Assembly: GCF_014596975.1 (NCBI RefSeq)
Contig: NZ_JACVXD010000009.1
Location: 46,930 to 110,929 of the forward strand
DNA length: 64,000 bases
Origin: Aestuariibaculum marinum
GTDB taxonomy: Bacteria; Bacteroidota; Bacteroidia; Flavobacteriales; Flavobacteriaceae
Reading direction: 5' to 3'
Under the pieces are notes generated by a model. It worked only from the letters and a program-made list of their open reading frames with translations, ran no database searches and was not told the origin of the DNA. The translations under genes and the position numbers were made by a program. The first letter of the stretch is position 1. Every line of letters begins with the position of its first letter. Below are positions 36,927-46,832 of the stretch, one piece after another.

Positions 36927-37805
36927 ATGAATACAGAAAGCACTACAAATATATTACCGGAGAGAAAACCAAAACCAAAATGGTTACGCGTTAAACTTCC
37001 AACTGGAAAAAAATACACCGAATTAAGAGGACTTGTTGATAAGTATAAATTAAATACCATTTGTACTTCAGGAAGCTGCCCAAATATGGGTGAATGCTGG
37101 GGTGAAGGTACCGCTACCTTTATGATTTTAGGTAATGTTTGTACGCGTTCTTGTGGTTTTTGCGGTGTAAAAACCGGTCGTCCTGAAACTGTTGATTGGG
37201 ATGAACCAGAAAAAGTAGCACGTTCTATAAAACTCATGAACATTAAGCACGCGGTTTTAACCAGTGTAGATCGTGATGATTTAAAAGATATGGGAAGCAT
37301 TATGTGGGCTGAAACCGTTAAAGCTGTTCGCAGAATGAACCCAGAAACCACCCTTGAAACCCTTATTCCTGATTTTCAAGGTATCGAACAGCACATCGAC
37401 AGAATTATTGATGTAGCACCTGAAGTCGTATCTCATAATATTGAAACGGTGCGCCGTTTAACACGCGAGGTACGTATTCAGGCACAATACGATCGTAGTA
37501 TGGGAGTTTTAAAATATTTAAAACAACAAGGACAACGTCGTACCAAATCGGGAATTATGTTAGGTTTAGGCGAAACGCGCGAAGAAGTTATTGAAACCCT
37601 TCACGATTTAAAAGCTAACGATGTAGATGTGGTTACTATAGGTCAATATTTACAACCAAGTAAAAAGCATTTACCTGTTCAGCAGTTTATTACGCCAGAT
37701 CAGTTTAAAGAATACGAAGACATCGGAAAAGAATTAGGTTTCCGTCACGTAGAAAGTAGCGCATTAGTTCGTTCTTCTTACAGAGCTCAAAAACATATTA
37801 ACTAA
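36927..37805 (+). CDS. lipA: Lipoyl synthase
   Basis: Radical-SAM enzyme that inserts two sulfurs into the octanoyl chain of lipoyl-dependent enzymes, 292 aa from ATG 36927. The auxiliary cluster motif [12 protein letters not shown] (CX4CX5C) and the SAM cluster motif CTRSCGFC (CX3CX2C) are intact, with the C-terminal RSSYRA block that supplies the conserved Ser. GAPDH follows after 3 bases, so the two are one operon. Confidence 0.95.
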   Translation: MNTESTTNILPERKPKPKWLRVKLPTGKKYTELRGLVDKYKLNTICTSGSCPNMGECWGEGTATFMILGNVCTRSCGFCGVKTGRPETVDWDEPEKVARSIKLMNIKHAVLTSVDRDDLKDMGSIMWAETVKAVRRMNPETTLETLIPDFQGIEQHIDRIIDVAPEVVSHNIETVRRLTREVRIQAQYDRSMGVLKYLKQQGQRRTKSGIMLGLGETREEVIETLHDLKANDVDVVTIGQYLQPSKKHLPVQQFITPDQFKEYEDIGKELGFRHVESSALVRSSYRAQKHIN

Positions 37806-37808
37806 GGT

Positions 37809-38819
37809 ATGATTAACATAGCTATCAATGGATTTGGTAGAATAGGGAGACGCGTTTTCAGACTATTACAAAATTATGAAAACGTTCAGGTAGTCGCTAT
37901 TAACGATTTAGCAGATGTTAAAACCTTAAGTCATTTACTTAAATACGATAGTGTTCATGGTGGTTTTAACGGCACTGTTACTTTTGAAGACAATCACTTT
38001 ATTGTTAATGAAAAAAAGATTGCACTTTTAAACCGTAACCATCCAAAAGATATTGACTGGACGCCATTCAATATCGATTTTGTCATTGAATCTACAGGTA
38101 AGTTTAAAACCGAAACTGAATTACAAAATCATATTACTAATGGTGCTAAACGCGTAGTTTTAAGTGTTCCTCCAGTAGACGATCATATTAAAACTATTGT
38201 TTTAGGTGTAAATGATTATAGCATTGATGGTAGCGAAACAATCATTTCAAATGCTTCCTGTACCACCAACAATGCCGCTCCAATGATTGACATCATTAAC
38301 AAGCTTTGTGGCATTGATCAGGCATACATTACTACGGTACACTCCTACACTACCGATCAAAGTTTACACGATCAGCCACATCGCGATTTAAGACGTTCAC
38401 GTGCTGCCGGACAATCTATTGTACCGACAACAACTGGTGCTGCTAAAGCCCTAACTAAAATATTCCCTGAACTTTCAGATGTTATTGGTGGCTGTGGTAT
38501 TCGGGTTCCTGTAATTAATGGTTCGTTAACCGATATTACGTTTAATGTACAAAAAACCGTTAGTATTGAGGATGTTAATAATGCGTTTAAAGAAGCATCG
38601 TTAGCAGATTATAAAGGTATTTTAGAATATACAGAAGCCCCAATTGTCTCAATTGATATTGTTGGTAACACACATTCTTGTATATTTGATTCAGGGATGA
38701 CCTCTGTTATTGGTAACATGGTAAAAATCATTGGATGGTACGATAATGAGAGTGCATATTCACAAAGAATAATTGATCTAATATGTAATTTATCGAAAAA
38801 AAATGCGTTTTATCGATAA
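37809..38819 (+). CDS. gapA: Glyceraldehyde-3-phosphate dehydrogenase
   Basis: NAD-dependent type I GAPDH, 336 aa. Rossmann motif INGFGRIGRRVFRL, catalytic Cys in ISNASCTTNNAAP and HSYTTDQSLHDQPHRDLRRSRAA with the catalytic His are present. NDL after the second strand is usual for NAD use. The protein is a normal length. It is encoded 3 bases after lipA; lipoate supplies pyruvate dehydrogenase downstream of glycolysis, which is a plausible functional link. Confidence 0.94.
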   Translation: MINIAINGFGRIGRRVFRLLQNYENVQVVAINDLADVKTLSHLLKYDSVHGGFNGTVTFEDNHFIVNEKKIALLNRNHPKDIDWTPFNIDFVIESTGKFKTETELQNHITNGAKRVVLSVPPVDDHIKTIVLGVNDYSIDGSETIISNASCTTNNAAPMIDIINKLCGIDQAYITTVHSYTTDQSLHDQPHRDLRRSRAAGQSIVPTTTGAAKALTKIFPELSDVIGGCGIRVPVINGSLTDITFNVQKTVSIEDVNNAFKEASLADYKGILEYTEAPIVSIDIVGNTHSCIFDSGMTSVIGNMVKIIGWYDNESAYSQRIIDLICNLSKKNAFYR

Positions 38820-38825
38820 ATTATT

Positions 38826-38833
38826 TATATTTG
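38826..38833 (+). promoter_or_regulatory. -7 element for the hybrid kinase
   Basis: TATATTTG, 18 bases before ATG 38852. It overlaps the first codons of a longer open frame that starts at TTG 38831. Confidence 0.55.
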
Positions 38834-38851
38834 TCGGTAAACATATCTAAA

Positions 38852-41089
38852 ATGCTTCAAATTAAAAGTTACATAGTCCTACTACTATTGCTATTTAGTA
38901 TGTGCGTATCATCGCAGAATTCTGCGAATGATGACCCTGAGTTGATTCAAAATGAAATTAATTATCATATTGAAAATGCTCAAACTAATCTGGAAAACTT
39001 CAGCTATTACGAAGCTCAAAAAAACCTTGATTCTGCACTAAAGATTGCAGAAAACACTAACAGTAAAGAAAACATAGCCATAATTTATGCCTTAAAAGGA
39101 AAGCTTCAACTATATGTTGAAGAGCTTGAGCAGGCTATTAACTCTTTAAATAAAGCTGTTGAAATTCAGCGTACCATAAACGATAATGTTAATCTAGGTA
39201 AATCGTATAAAATTTTTGGTGATGTTTATGCCGCCAAGAAAATGTACTATCAAGCCTTAGATTCGTACAGAGCCGCAAAATCAAAATTTGAAGAAGAAGA
39301 ATTACATGCAGATTTAGCCGATGTGCTTCTAGCTGAAGGTAAAACCTATTTGCTGCTAAAGAATTACAACAGAGCCCGAGATGTTATCGAGCAATCCTTA
39401 GCCTTAGCACGTAAAAATGATTTATTAAAAATTCAAAGTGAAGATTTAGTTTATCACGCCATTATTTACAATAAACTAAAAAATAATGAAAAAGCTCTAA
39501 CACTGGCTAACGAAGGTGTGGCTATTGCAAAGCAAGAAGGGTATTTAAGTATTCTCGATAAAGGCTATTTAATACGAAGTGACATTTATAACGAACTTGA
39601 AAATTACAAAGCTTCACGAGAGAATTTAAAACATCATATTGAAATTTCTGATTCTCTAGCTGGTATTAAACGCGCCAACTATTCTAAAGCTCAGGAAACG
39701 CAAGCAAAATTAGATTACGCACTTCAGGAAAATGCAAAATTATCAGAAGACAAGGAAAAAGCCGAAGACGATAAAAATTTAGGTACCTTAATCTCCATTT
39801 TAAGTGTTGCCTTAATTACAATCCTATCGTTATTAACACTGTCGCTGTATAAAAACAACAACATTAGATTAAAGACCAATAATATGCTCCACAAGAAAAA
39901 CGGAGAACTTATTATTGCCAAAGAAAAAGCGGAATTAGCATCAAAAACAAAAGCTAATTTCCTTTCAACCGTAACACATGAATTGCGCACACCGCTTTAC
40001 GCTGTAACAGGTTTAAGTAATATGCTATTAGAGGAAAACCCAAAACCTGAGCAAATTCAGCATTTAAAGTCCTTGAAATTCTCAGGAGACTATCTACTGA
40101 CTTTTATTAACGATATTCTTCAAATTAATAAAATTGAAGCCAATAAAGTAGACATTGAACCAGAACCGTTCAACCTTAAGAAAAAAATCAACAATATTAT
40201 CCTCGCTTTAAACAATTCTGCTCAAGATAATAATGTAAAAATACATCTGGAATACGACACCACACTTGGTGAAAACTTTATCGCCGATCAAATTAAAATA
40301 TCTCAAATTCTTATCAATTTGGTTGGTAATTCTATTAAGTTTACTAAAGACGGTGATATCTGGATTAGAATCTATAAAATTGAAGAGAACGGTAACATCT
40401 ACACCCTTCGCTTTGAGGTAGAAGATAACGGTATTGGTATCAGCCAGGAGAAACAGGACCACATGTTTGAAAGTTTCTCACAAGGATCAATTCAAATCAA
40501 TCGTAAGTATGGTGGTACCGGATTAGGGTTATCTATTGTTAAAGGTTTAATAGATATTTTAAAAGGAAAAATTTACGTGAAGAGTGAACTTGGAAAAGGC
40601 ACAACGTTCTACTTCGAAATTCCTTTAGAATATACTGCTACCGAAGAAAACTTAGAAAACAAGACCACCTATTTTAGTGGAAACCCTGAAGAATTAGACT
40701 TAGAAAACGTTAAGGTGTTAGTTGTTGAAGACAATAAAATCAACCAGATGATTACTAAGAAAATCTTAACTAAGATGAAGCTGAATTGTGAGATTGTTGA
40801 TAATGGTGAAGCTGCAGTAGATAAGATTAAAACCAATAAGTACGACATTATTTTAATGGATATACACATGCCTGGTATTAGCGGTATAGAGGCGACTAAA
40901 ATTGTTAGAACCTTCGATAAGGAGCTTACTATTTTTGCCCTTACAGCTGTAACTATTGAAGATAAAATGCATGAGTTTGAGGAAGCTGGATTTACCGACA
41001 TCATTCCTAAACCTTTTAAACAAGAAGAGTTCGAGAAAAAACTTTATAATGCGTTGGCTTCAAATAAAGGAAAGTCTGAAACAGCTTAA
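38852..41089 (+). CDS. TPR-containing hybrid histidine kinase
   Basis: A 745-residue protein from ATG 38852: signal-anchor or signal peptide (to about residue 22, CVSSQ), extracytoplasmic tetratricopeptide repeats (about 35-260), a coiled coil, a membrane helix (about 310-333), HisKA with VTHELRTPL (phospho-His near residue 376), HATPase (VEDNGIGIS, GGTGLGLSIVKGL) and a receiver domain (about 618-740; VVEDNKINQ, LMDIHMPGISG with the phospho-Asp, and KPF). TPR-HK-REC hybrids are a common Bacteroidetes type. The signal is unknown and no DNA-binding partner is adjacent. Confidence 0.9.
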   Translation: MLQIKSYIVLLLLLFSMCVSSQNSANDDPELIQNEINYHIENAQTNLENFSYYEAQKNLDSALKIAENTNSKENIAIIYALKGKLQLYVEELEQAINSLNKAVEIQRTINDNVNLGKSYKIFGDVYAAKKMYYQALDSYRAAKSKFEEEELHADLADVLLAEGKTYLLLKNYNRARDVIEQSLALARKNDLLKIQSEDLVYHAIIYNKLKNNEKALTLANEGVAIAKQEGYLSILDKGYLIRSDIYNELENYKASRENLKHHIEISDSLAGIKRANYSKAQETQAKLDYALQENAKLSEDKEKAEDDKNLGTLISILSVALITILSLLTLSLYKNNNIRLKTNNMLHKKNGELIIAKEKAELASKTKANFLSTVTHELRTPLYAVTGLSNMLLEENPKPEQIQHLKSLKFSGDYLLTFINDILQINKIEANKVDIEPEPFNLKKKINNIILALNNSAQDNNVKIHLEYDTTLGENFIADQIKISQILINLVGNSIKFTKDGDIWIRIYKIEENGNIYTLRFEVEDNGIGISQEKQDHMFESFSQGSIQINRKYGGTGLGLSIVKGLIDILKGKIYVKSELGKGTTFYFEIPLEYTATEENLENKTTYFSGNPEELDLENVKVLVVEDNKINQMITKKILTKMKLNCEIVDNGEAAVDKIKTNKYDIILMDIHMPGISGIEATKIVRTFDKELTIFALTAVTIEDKMHEFEEAGFTDIIPKPFKQEEFEKKLYNALASNKGKSETA

Positions 41090-42115
41090 TCACTGTTGAA
41101 CGAAGTCTAAAATTAATTTATCAAAAACTTCTGGTCTATCAATTTTAGTTTTTATTGGCAGATAATACAACTTATCCTTAAGCACATCATATTGTTTTAG
41201 TCGCATAAAATCTTTTTCAGTTGTTAAAATAACCGACTTTGTACTTAAGAATAAAATCTCATGATCTGTGAAATTATGATGATCATCAAAATCCAAATGA
41301 TCGAAATTTCGCTGTTTATCCTTTAAATATTTCACTAAAGTATTAGCATTAGCAATACCGGTAACCAAGGTAAAATCATTAAAAGATTCCAAACTTATAG
41401 ATTGATTCCATGAATATACATTAGTATCATAAGCTATAGAACTAAAAAAAACTTCCTGATTCTTTTCAGGCTTAATAGCTTTTATAATATGTGTTTTTCT
41501 AGCTTCACTTAAATTGTCCGGACACTTAGTAATAACAATTAGGTTAGCACGTTTTGCTCCATTTCTGGGCTCTCTCAAATTACCAGTAGGTAACATCCAG
41601 TCTTTGGTATAAATATTACTATAGGCTGATAATAAAATATTAAACCCGGCCTTAACTTTTCTATGTTGATAGGCATCATCTAATAATACAACCTCTGGAG
41701 ATTTATCTAGGGATTGTAATTGCTTAATCCCGTTTCTGCGATCTGCATCGACAGCTACTAGAATATCATTACCAAACTTGTTATAGAATTGAAAAGGCTC
41801 ATCACCTAAGGTTTCAACGATAGATTGTTCATCTCCTAACTGAAAACCTTCGCTTTCACGCTTGTAGCCCCTACTCAACGTTGCTACAAAATAGTCATCC
41901 TTCAATAAATTAATTAAATACTCTATCATTGGTGTTTTACCCGTACCGCCAACACTTAAGTTACCCACACATATCACCGGAAAATTATAAGATGTCGCTG
42001 TTTTTATACCTCTATCGTACAACACATTTCTTAAACGGGTAATTAAATAATATACAGGTACAAACGGAAAGACTATTTTTCTAATTAACTTCATCAGGCC
42101 CCAATCTAGTTTCAT
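41090..42115 (-). CDS. lpxK: Tetraacyldisaccharide 4'-kinase
   Basis: Membrane-bound kinase of lipid A biosynthesis that phosphorylates the 4' position. GNLSVGGTGKTPMIEYLI holds the P-loop, with LSRGYKRESEGF, GDEPFQFYNKF and LLDDAYQHRKV, all LpxK blocks. The annotated ATG at 42115 gives 341 aa. A second ATG at 42094 (MKLIRKIVFPF) also fits the family and may be the true start. It is convergent with the hybrid kinase gene, with no space between stop codons, and has no visible terminator. Confidence 0.93.
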   Translation of the reverse strand: MKLDWGLMKLIRKIVFPFVPVYYLITRLRNVLYDRGIKTATSYNFPVICVGNLSVGGTGKTPMIEYLINLLKDDYFVATLSRGYKRESEGFQLGDEQSIVETLGDEPFQFYNKFGNDILVAVDADRRNGIKQLQSLDKSPEVVLLDDAYQHRKVKAGFNILLSAYSNIYTKDWMLPTGNLREPRNGAKRANLIVITKCPDNLSEARKTHIIKAIKPEKNQEVFFSSIAYDTNVYSWNQSISLESFNDFTLVTGIANANTLVKYLKDKQRNFDHLDFDDHHNFTDHEILFLSTKSVILTTEKDFMRLKQYDVLKDKLYYLPIKTKIDRPEVFDKLILDFVQQ

Positions 42116-42209
42116 TTTAACGTGGCAATATAAGCATTTTTCCTCTCATTAAATAAGCTTTTGGTTTTCTAAAACTTAATAAATATTGCCTCAAAATGAC
42201 TTAAAATTT

Positions 42210-42217
42210 TATCTTTG
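42210..42217 (+). promoter_or_regulatory. Promoter of the Nif3-like gene
   Basis: TATCTTTG, 19 bases before the ATG at 42237, with TTG at 42186-42188 as a possible -33 element (spacing 21). Confidence 0.55.
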
Positions 42218-42236
42218 ATATAAAGAAATCAATTTC

Positions 42237-43331
42237 ATGATAATTCAAGATGTTATTAACCACTTGGAGACCTTAGCTCCTTTAGCTTACGCTGAAGATT
42301 TTGATAATGTCGGGCTGCTTGTTGGTGATAAAAAAGCGAAATTAACGGGCGTGTTAGTAACCCTTGACACTTTGGAAGCTGTTGTTGATGAAGCTATCGA
42401 AAATAATTGCAACTTCATTGTAAGCTTCCACCCTATCATCTTTAAGGGACTGAAGAAAATCACAGGAAAAACGTACGTGGAGCGCGTGGTTCTCAAGGCT
42501 ATAAAACATGACATTGCTATATACACTATGCATACGGCATTAGACAATGCATTTCAAGGTGTTAACGACATGATTTGTAATCAGCTTCAATTAACTAACA
42601 AACAGGTTTTAATTCCGCAACCACAAACCATAAAAAAACTAACTACTTACGTTCCTAAAAATGAAGCCGAGGAACTTAGAGCAGCTCTATTCGAAGCAGG
42701 CGCCGGAACTATAGGTAATTATAGTAATTGCAGTTTTAATGTAGAAGGTTATGGTACTTTTAACGGTAACGAAAATGCAAATCCAACTATTGGAGAACCT
42801 GGCACGACGCATACCGAAGTCGAAACAAAAATAACCGTTACCTTCCCCAAACATTTAGAATCTCAGATTCTGAAAACCTTATTTAACACACATTCTTACG
42901 AAGAAGTGGCTTACGAGGTCATTACTATTGAAAATAAAAATCAGCATATTGGCATAGGTATGGTCGGCGAATTGGACCAACCAATGGATGAAAAAAGCTT
43001 TCTGAACTATGTTAAAGACAAAATGAATACCGAATGTATTCGACATTCAGACTTTTTAAACAAATCCATTAAAAAAGTAGCGGTGCTTGGTGGCTCCGGA
43101 AGTTTTGCTATTGGTGCAGCCAAAGCTGCTGGTGCTGATGCATTTATCACAGCCGATTTAAAATATCACGACTTTTTTACGGCTGAAAACAGCATTCTAC
43201 TAACTGATATTGGACATTATGAAAGTGAACAGTTCACAAAAAACGGTTTAGTAGCTCATCTTACAAAAAAAATTACTAATTTTGCAATCATTTTATCAAA
43301 GACAAATACCAATCCTGTTAAGTATTTTTAA
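42237..43331 (+). CDS. Nif3-like dinuclear metal centre protein (YqfO type)
   Basis: A 364-residue NIF3/DUF34 protein. Two Nif3 halves (EDFDNVGLLVGDKKAKLTGVLVTLD, SFHPIIFKGLKK, MHTALDNAFQGVND; then AFITADLKYHDFF and LTDIGHYESEQF with His and Glu ligands) flank an inserted PII-like domain (about residues 130-235, KKLTTYVPKNEAEELRAALFEAG), as in Bacillus YqfO. Homologues include reported GTP cyclohydrolase-like activities, but its role is not settled. The next gene starts 3 bases downstream. Confidence 0.88.
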   Translation: MIIQDVINHLETLAPLAYAEDFDNVGLLVGDKKAKLTGVLVTLDTLEAVVDEAIENNCNFIVSFHPIIFKGLKKITGKTYVERVVLKAIKHDIAIYTMHTALDNAFQGVNDMICNQLQLTNKQVLIPQPQTIKKLTTYVPKNEAEELRAALFEAGAGTIGNYSNCSFNVEGYGTFNGNENANPTIGEPGTTHTEVETKITVTFPKHLESQILKTLFNTHSYEEVAYEVITIENKNQHIGIGMVGELDQPMDEKSFLNYVKDKMNTECIRHSDFLNKSIKKVAVLGGSGSFAIGAAKAAGADAFITADLKYHDFFTAENSILLTDIGHYESEQFTKNGLVAHLTKKITNFAIILSKTNTNPVKYF

Positions 43332-43334
43332 AGT

Positions 43335-44117
43335 ATGGCTAAAAATAAAGAAGTAACTGTTGAAGAGCGCTTAAGAGCTTTATACGATTTACAACTCATC
43401 GATTCTCGTATAGATGAAATTAGAAATGTTCGAGGAGAACTTCCTTTAGAAGTTCGTGATTTAGAAGATGAAGTTGCCGGACTAAACATCAGATTAGATA
43501 AATTAGTTTCTAGTTTAGAAGTTATCGACAACGATATTACATCTAGAAAGAATCTTATTGAAGAAGCTAAAGCTTTAATTAAAAAGTATACTGAGCAACA
43601 GAAGAATGTTAGAAATAACAGAGAGTACAATTCTTTAACTAAAGAAGTTGAATTCCAGGAATTAGAAATTCAATTAGCGGAAAAACATATTAAAGAATTT
43701 AAAGTTCAAATCGAACAGAAAAAAGAAGTTATCGCTGAAACTAAAGAGCGTTTAAAAGAACGTGAAACACACCTTAAACACAAAAAAGGTGAATTAAATG
43801 ATATTTTAGCCGAAACTGAAAAAGAAGAACAAGCTTTAATTCAAAAATCTGAGGATTACAAAAACCAAATCGAAGATCGTTTAGTTTCTGCTTACACCAG
43901 AATTCGTCAAAACGTTAAAAATGGTTTAGCAGTAGTGCCTATTGAAAGAGGGGCGTCTGGAGGATCTTTCTTTACAATTCCACCACAGGTTCAGGTAGAA
44001 ATTGCTTCTCGCAAAAAAATTATTACCGATGAGCACAGTGGACGTATCTTGGTTGATGCACAGTTAGCTGAAGAACAAAAAGAAAAAATGGAAAAATTAT
44101 TCGCTAAAATAAGCTAA
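43335..44117 (+). CDS. Coiled-coil protein of the C4 zinc-ribbon family without its cysteines
   Basis: A 260-residue protein: long coiled coil (about residues 10-175) and a C-terminal RGASGGSFFTIPPQVQVEI and ITDEHSGRILVD that align with the zinc-ribbon end of the family (CxGCxxxLPPQ and CxxCGRILY). All four Cys are replaced, so zinc is not expected to bind. Probably co-transcribed with the Nif3 gene, an arrangement conserved in many bacteria. Function unknown, possibly nucleic-acid related. Confidence 0.82.
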   Translation: MAKNKEVTVEERLRALYDLQLIDSRIDEIRNVRGELPLEVRDLEDEVAGLNIRLDKLVSSLEVIDNDITSRKNLIEEAKALIKKYTEQQKNVRNNREYNSLTKEVEFQELEIQLAEKHIKEFKVQIEQKKEVIAETKERLKERETHLKHKKGELNDILAETEKEEQALIQKSEDYKNQIEDRLVSAYTRIRQNVKNGLAVVPIERGASGGSFFTIPPQVQVEIASRKKIITDEHSGRILVDAQLAEEQKEKMEKLFAKIS

Positions 44118-44138
44118 TAACTTTCTAACTAAATATTT

Positions 44139-44175
44139 AAAAGCCTTTACCAAAATTTGAGTAAAGGCTTTTTTA
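44139..44175 (+). terminator. Terminator after the Nif3/coiled-coil operon
   Basis: AAAAGCCTTTAC / GTAAAGGCTTTTTT hairpin with T-run, 22 bases after the stop codon. Confidence 0.86.
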
Positions 44176-44240
44176 TTTTTTAATATTAAGGTTTTTCATA
44201 TTGTAACGTCTAAACAAAAAAACGTAACAACTCGAAACCA

Positions 44241-44897
44241 ATGAAACACCTTATTTTTGCCCTTATACTTTCGTTACTTATAAGCTGCCAGAATACTGCT
44301 CAGAATTCTGAAGCACAAAATGCCGTAATACACGCCAACCCGATTGAAATCCCTATAAAAAATGGAAAAGCACGTGCCTATTTTGCCAGTGGCTGTTTTT
44401 GGTGTGTGGAAGCCATTTACGAAAGTATTAAAGGGGTAGATGAAGTAATAAGCGGGTATTCGGGTGGACATACTAAAAATCCAACTTACGAAACAAACAA
44501 CACAGGTAAAACGGGTCATGCCGAATCGGTTGAAGTGATTTACGATCCCGAAATTGTTAGTTTCTCAACCCTGGTAGATGTGTATTTTGGATCACAAAAT
44601 GTGACTCAGGTTAATGGACAAGGCAATGATATTGGATCGCAATACCGTTCTATTATTTTTTATCAGAATGACGCTCAGAAAGAAATCATTCTAAAGAAAA
44701 AAGCCGAATTATCTAAAAAGCTTAATGCTAAAATCGCCGCCGAAGTCTATCCGTTTCAAAAATTCTGGAAGGCCGAAAATTATCATCAAAATTACGAACG
44801 CCTGCATCCTAACAATCCTTATGTGCGAAACGTATCGATTCCAAGATTAAACCGTTTTAAAGCTAAATTTCCTGAGTTGTTAAAAGAAAAACATTAA
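44241..44897 (+). CDS. msrA: Peptide methionine sulfoxide reductase A, lipoprotein form
   Basis: Repairs methionine-S-sulfoxide in proteins. The catalytic motif SGCFWCVEAIY is intact, with GYSGGHTKNPTYE, GHAESVEVIYDP and GNDIGSQYRSIIF. The 218-residue product carries an N-terminal lipoprotein signal (LLISCQNT), so this copy is predicted to be envelope-anchored, repairing periplasmic or surface proteins. No MsrB is adjacent. The upstream spacer holds only the preceding terminator. Confidence 0.93.
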   Translation: MKHLIFALILSLLISCQNTAQNSEAQNAVIHANPIEIPIKNGKARAYFASGCFWCVEAIYESIKGVDEVISGYSGGHTKNPTYETNNTGKTGHAESVEVIYDPEIVSFSTLVDVYFGSQNVTQVNGQGNDIGSQYRSIIFYQNDAQKEIILKKKAELSKKLNAKIAAEVYPFQKFWKAENYHQNYERLHPNNPYVRNVSIPRLNRFKAKFPELLKEKH

Positions 44898-44988
44898 AAC
44901 TTGAAATAAAAACATCCAAACGTAAAATATAATCGTATTTAATATAAAAGGATTGAGAATATTCCGCGTAAGCGTCTCTATATATTTA

Positions 44989-45025
44989 AAGCGCTTCAAC
45001 TACATAGTTGAAGCGCTTTCTCTTT
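44989..45025. terminator. Bidirectional terminator
   Basis: AAAGCGCTTCAACTA / TAGTTGAAGCGCTTT hairpin, between msrA and the convergent iron-sulfur protein gene. Confidence 0.85.
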
Positions 45026-45445
45026 TTAGCCTTTAAAATTTTCCTTGGCATGCGAACCATCACAAAACGGTTTATTACCCGAATGTCCACACCTGCAAAA
45101 TGCCGTTGTTTTATTTTTCACTTCCTGAGTGCCATCTTTGTGACTTATATGCAGCGTGCCATAAACTAATAACGGACCATCTTCTAAAACCTCAACATGA
45201 GCTTCTAAAACTTCAGAGCTCTTATCTTTTTTATCGTTCATATAATAACTTAAAGCTCCCGAAGGACAAGCCTTAACTTGGTCTACTAAAGTTTCTGTTT
45301 TTGCCGCATCAATATTAATCCATGGACGTACCATAGGCTGAAAAACACGAGGTAATCCTTTTGCACAAATCCCCGAATGAATACATTTTTCGGGTTTCCA
45401 AACAATAGTCACTTCTCCATTTGTATATTCTTTTATCTTACTCAT
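45026..45445 (-). CDS. Iron-sulfur protein: 4Fe-4S mono-cluster plus CDGSH domain
   Basis: A 139-residue protein with an N-terminal divergent 4Fe-4S mono-cluster domain (VWKPEKCIHSGICAKGLP and VKACPSGAL, Fer4_19 type) and a C-terminal CDGSH domain (CRCGHSGNKPFCDGSH, a 2Fe-2S site with three Cys and one His). Such two-domain proteins are known from many bacteria as small electron carriers without a fixed partner. It is divergent from the kynurenine operon, 115 bases apart. Confidence 0.9.
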   Translation of the reverse strand: MSKIKEYTNGEVTIVWKPEKCIHSGICAKGLPRVFQPMVRPWINIDAAKTETLVDQVKACPSGALSYYMNDKKDKSSEVLEAHVEVLEDGPLLVYGTLHISHKDGTQEVKNKTTAFCRCGHSGNKPFCDGSHAKENFKG

Positions 45446-45560
45446 AACTAACGTGTTTCACTAAATATACAAAATTTTGAAGTTCAAATCAGAGTAGATT
45501 AACAACTTTATTCCTAACTTTAGATGGCATAATTTTTTTAGAAAACCAAAAGAAAATATT

Positions 45561-46832
45561 TTGTTCGACTATAAATCAGGTCTCGATTTTGCTAAAGAAT
45601 TAGACCAAAAAGACAAATTAGCGCCTTACCGAAATCAATTTCACATTCCAAAAGATCAAAACGGAAATGATTTGATTTACCTCTGCGGAAATTCCTTAGG
45701 CTTACAGCCTAAAACAACTAAAGCTTACGTTAACCAGGAACTGGAAGACTGGGCCAACTTAGGTGTTGAAGGCCATACCGAAGCCCGACATCCGTGGTTA
45801 CCTTATCATGAGTTTTTAGCAGAAAGCATGGCTAAAGTGGTTGGCGCAAAACCTATCGAAGTTGTGGTGATGAACACGCTAACCGCGAACCTTCATTTTA
45901 TGATGGTATCATTTTACCAACCAACACCAAAACGTTATAAAATTTTAATTGAAGCCGACGCTTTTCCATCAGACAAATATGCCGTAGAATCGCAATTACG
46001 TCATCATGGTTATAACGATACAGATGGTGTAATTCTTTGGAAAGCCCGTGAAGGTGAAGAACTTTTACGTTACGAAGATTTAGAAGCTATTTTAGAAAAA
46101 CACGGTAACGAGATTGCTCTTATAATGATTGGTGGCGTAAATTATTATACCGGACAATATTTCGACTTAAAACGCATAACCAAAATCGGTCATAACAGCG
46201 GTTGCATGGTTGGTTTTGATTGTGCTCATGGTGCAGGAAATGTGCAATTAAATTTACACGATTCCGGAGCAGATTTTGCCGTGTGGTGTACTTATAAATA
46301 TTTAAACTCTGGTCCGGGTAGTTTGGCAGGTGCCTTTGTACATGAACGCCATGCTTACAACAAAAACTTAAACCGATTTACAGGTTGGTGGAGCCATAAC
46401 AAACAAACGCGTTTTAACATGCGAGATGAATTCGACCAACTTCCAGGAGCAGAAGGCTGGCAATTAAGCAATCCGCCAATTTTATCCATGGCTGCTATTA
46501 GAGCCTCGTTAGATTTGTTCAACGCGGTGGGTTTCGAAAACCTTACTGAAAAATCTAAAAAACTAACTGGCTATTTTGAGTTTTTAATCAACGAACTCAA
46601 CAACGAACACATTAAAATTATTACTCCAAAAAGTAGTGATGAACGTGGTTGCCAATTGTCGATTCAGGTTAAAAATGCTGATAAAACATTACATCAAAAA
46701 TTAACTGAATCCGGTGTTATTTGCGACTGGCGTGAACCCGATGTGATTCGCTGTGCGCCTGTACCGCTTTATAACTCATTTGAAGATGTGTATAAAATGG
46801 TTGAAATTTTAAAAGCTATTTTGAATGAATAA
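45561..46832 (+). CDS. kynU: Kynureninase
   Basis: PLP enzyme that cleaves 3-hydroxykynurenine to 3-hydroxyanthranilate and alanine. 423 residues with YLCGNSLGLQPKTT, VGFDCAHGAGNVQ and the PLP Lys in WCTYKYLNSGPG, and ending in the CDWREPDVIRCAPVPLYNS block. The start appears to be TTG 45561. First gene of the kynurenine operon, with KMO overlapping by 8 bases. Tryptophan dioxygenase and kynurenine formamidase are not in the window. Confidence 0.93.
   Translation: MFDYKSGLDFAKELDQKDKLAPYRNQFHIPKDQNGNDLIYLCGNSLGLQPKTTKAYVNQELEDWANLGVEGHTEARHPWLPYHEFLAESMAKVVGAKPIEVVVMNTLTANLHFMMVSFYQPTPKRYKILIEADAFPSDKYAVESQLRHHGYNDTDGVILWKAREGEELLRYEDLEAILEKHGNEIALIMIGGVNYYTGQYFDLKRITKIGHNSGCMVGFDCAHGAGNVQLNLHDSGADFAVWCTYKYLNSGPGSLAGAFVHERHAYNKNLNRFTGWWSHNKQTRFNMRDEFDQLPGAEGWQLSNPPILSMAAIRASLDLFNAVGFENLTEKSKKLTGYFEFLINELNNEHIKIITPKSSDERGCQLSIQVKNADKTLHQKLTESGVICDWREPDVIRCAPVPLYNSFEDVYKMVEILKAILNE

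Noticed and set aside
36887..37351. A 154-residue minus-strand open frame opposite lipA.
   Set aside because: It is opposite the conserved radical-SAM coding sequence and its translation shows no family features; it is a shadow frame.
45446..45560. Possible Trp-responsive leader in front of the kynurenine operon.
   Set aside because: No short ORF with Trp codons and no terminator hairpin is visible; only a near-consensus TAACTTTA box.
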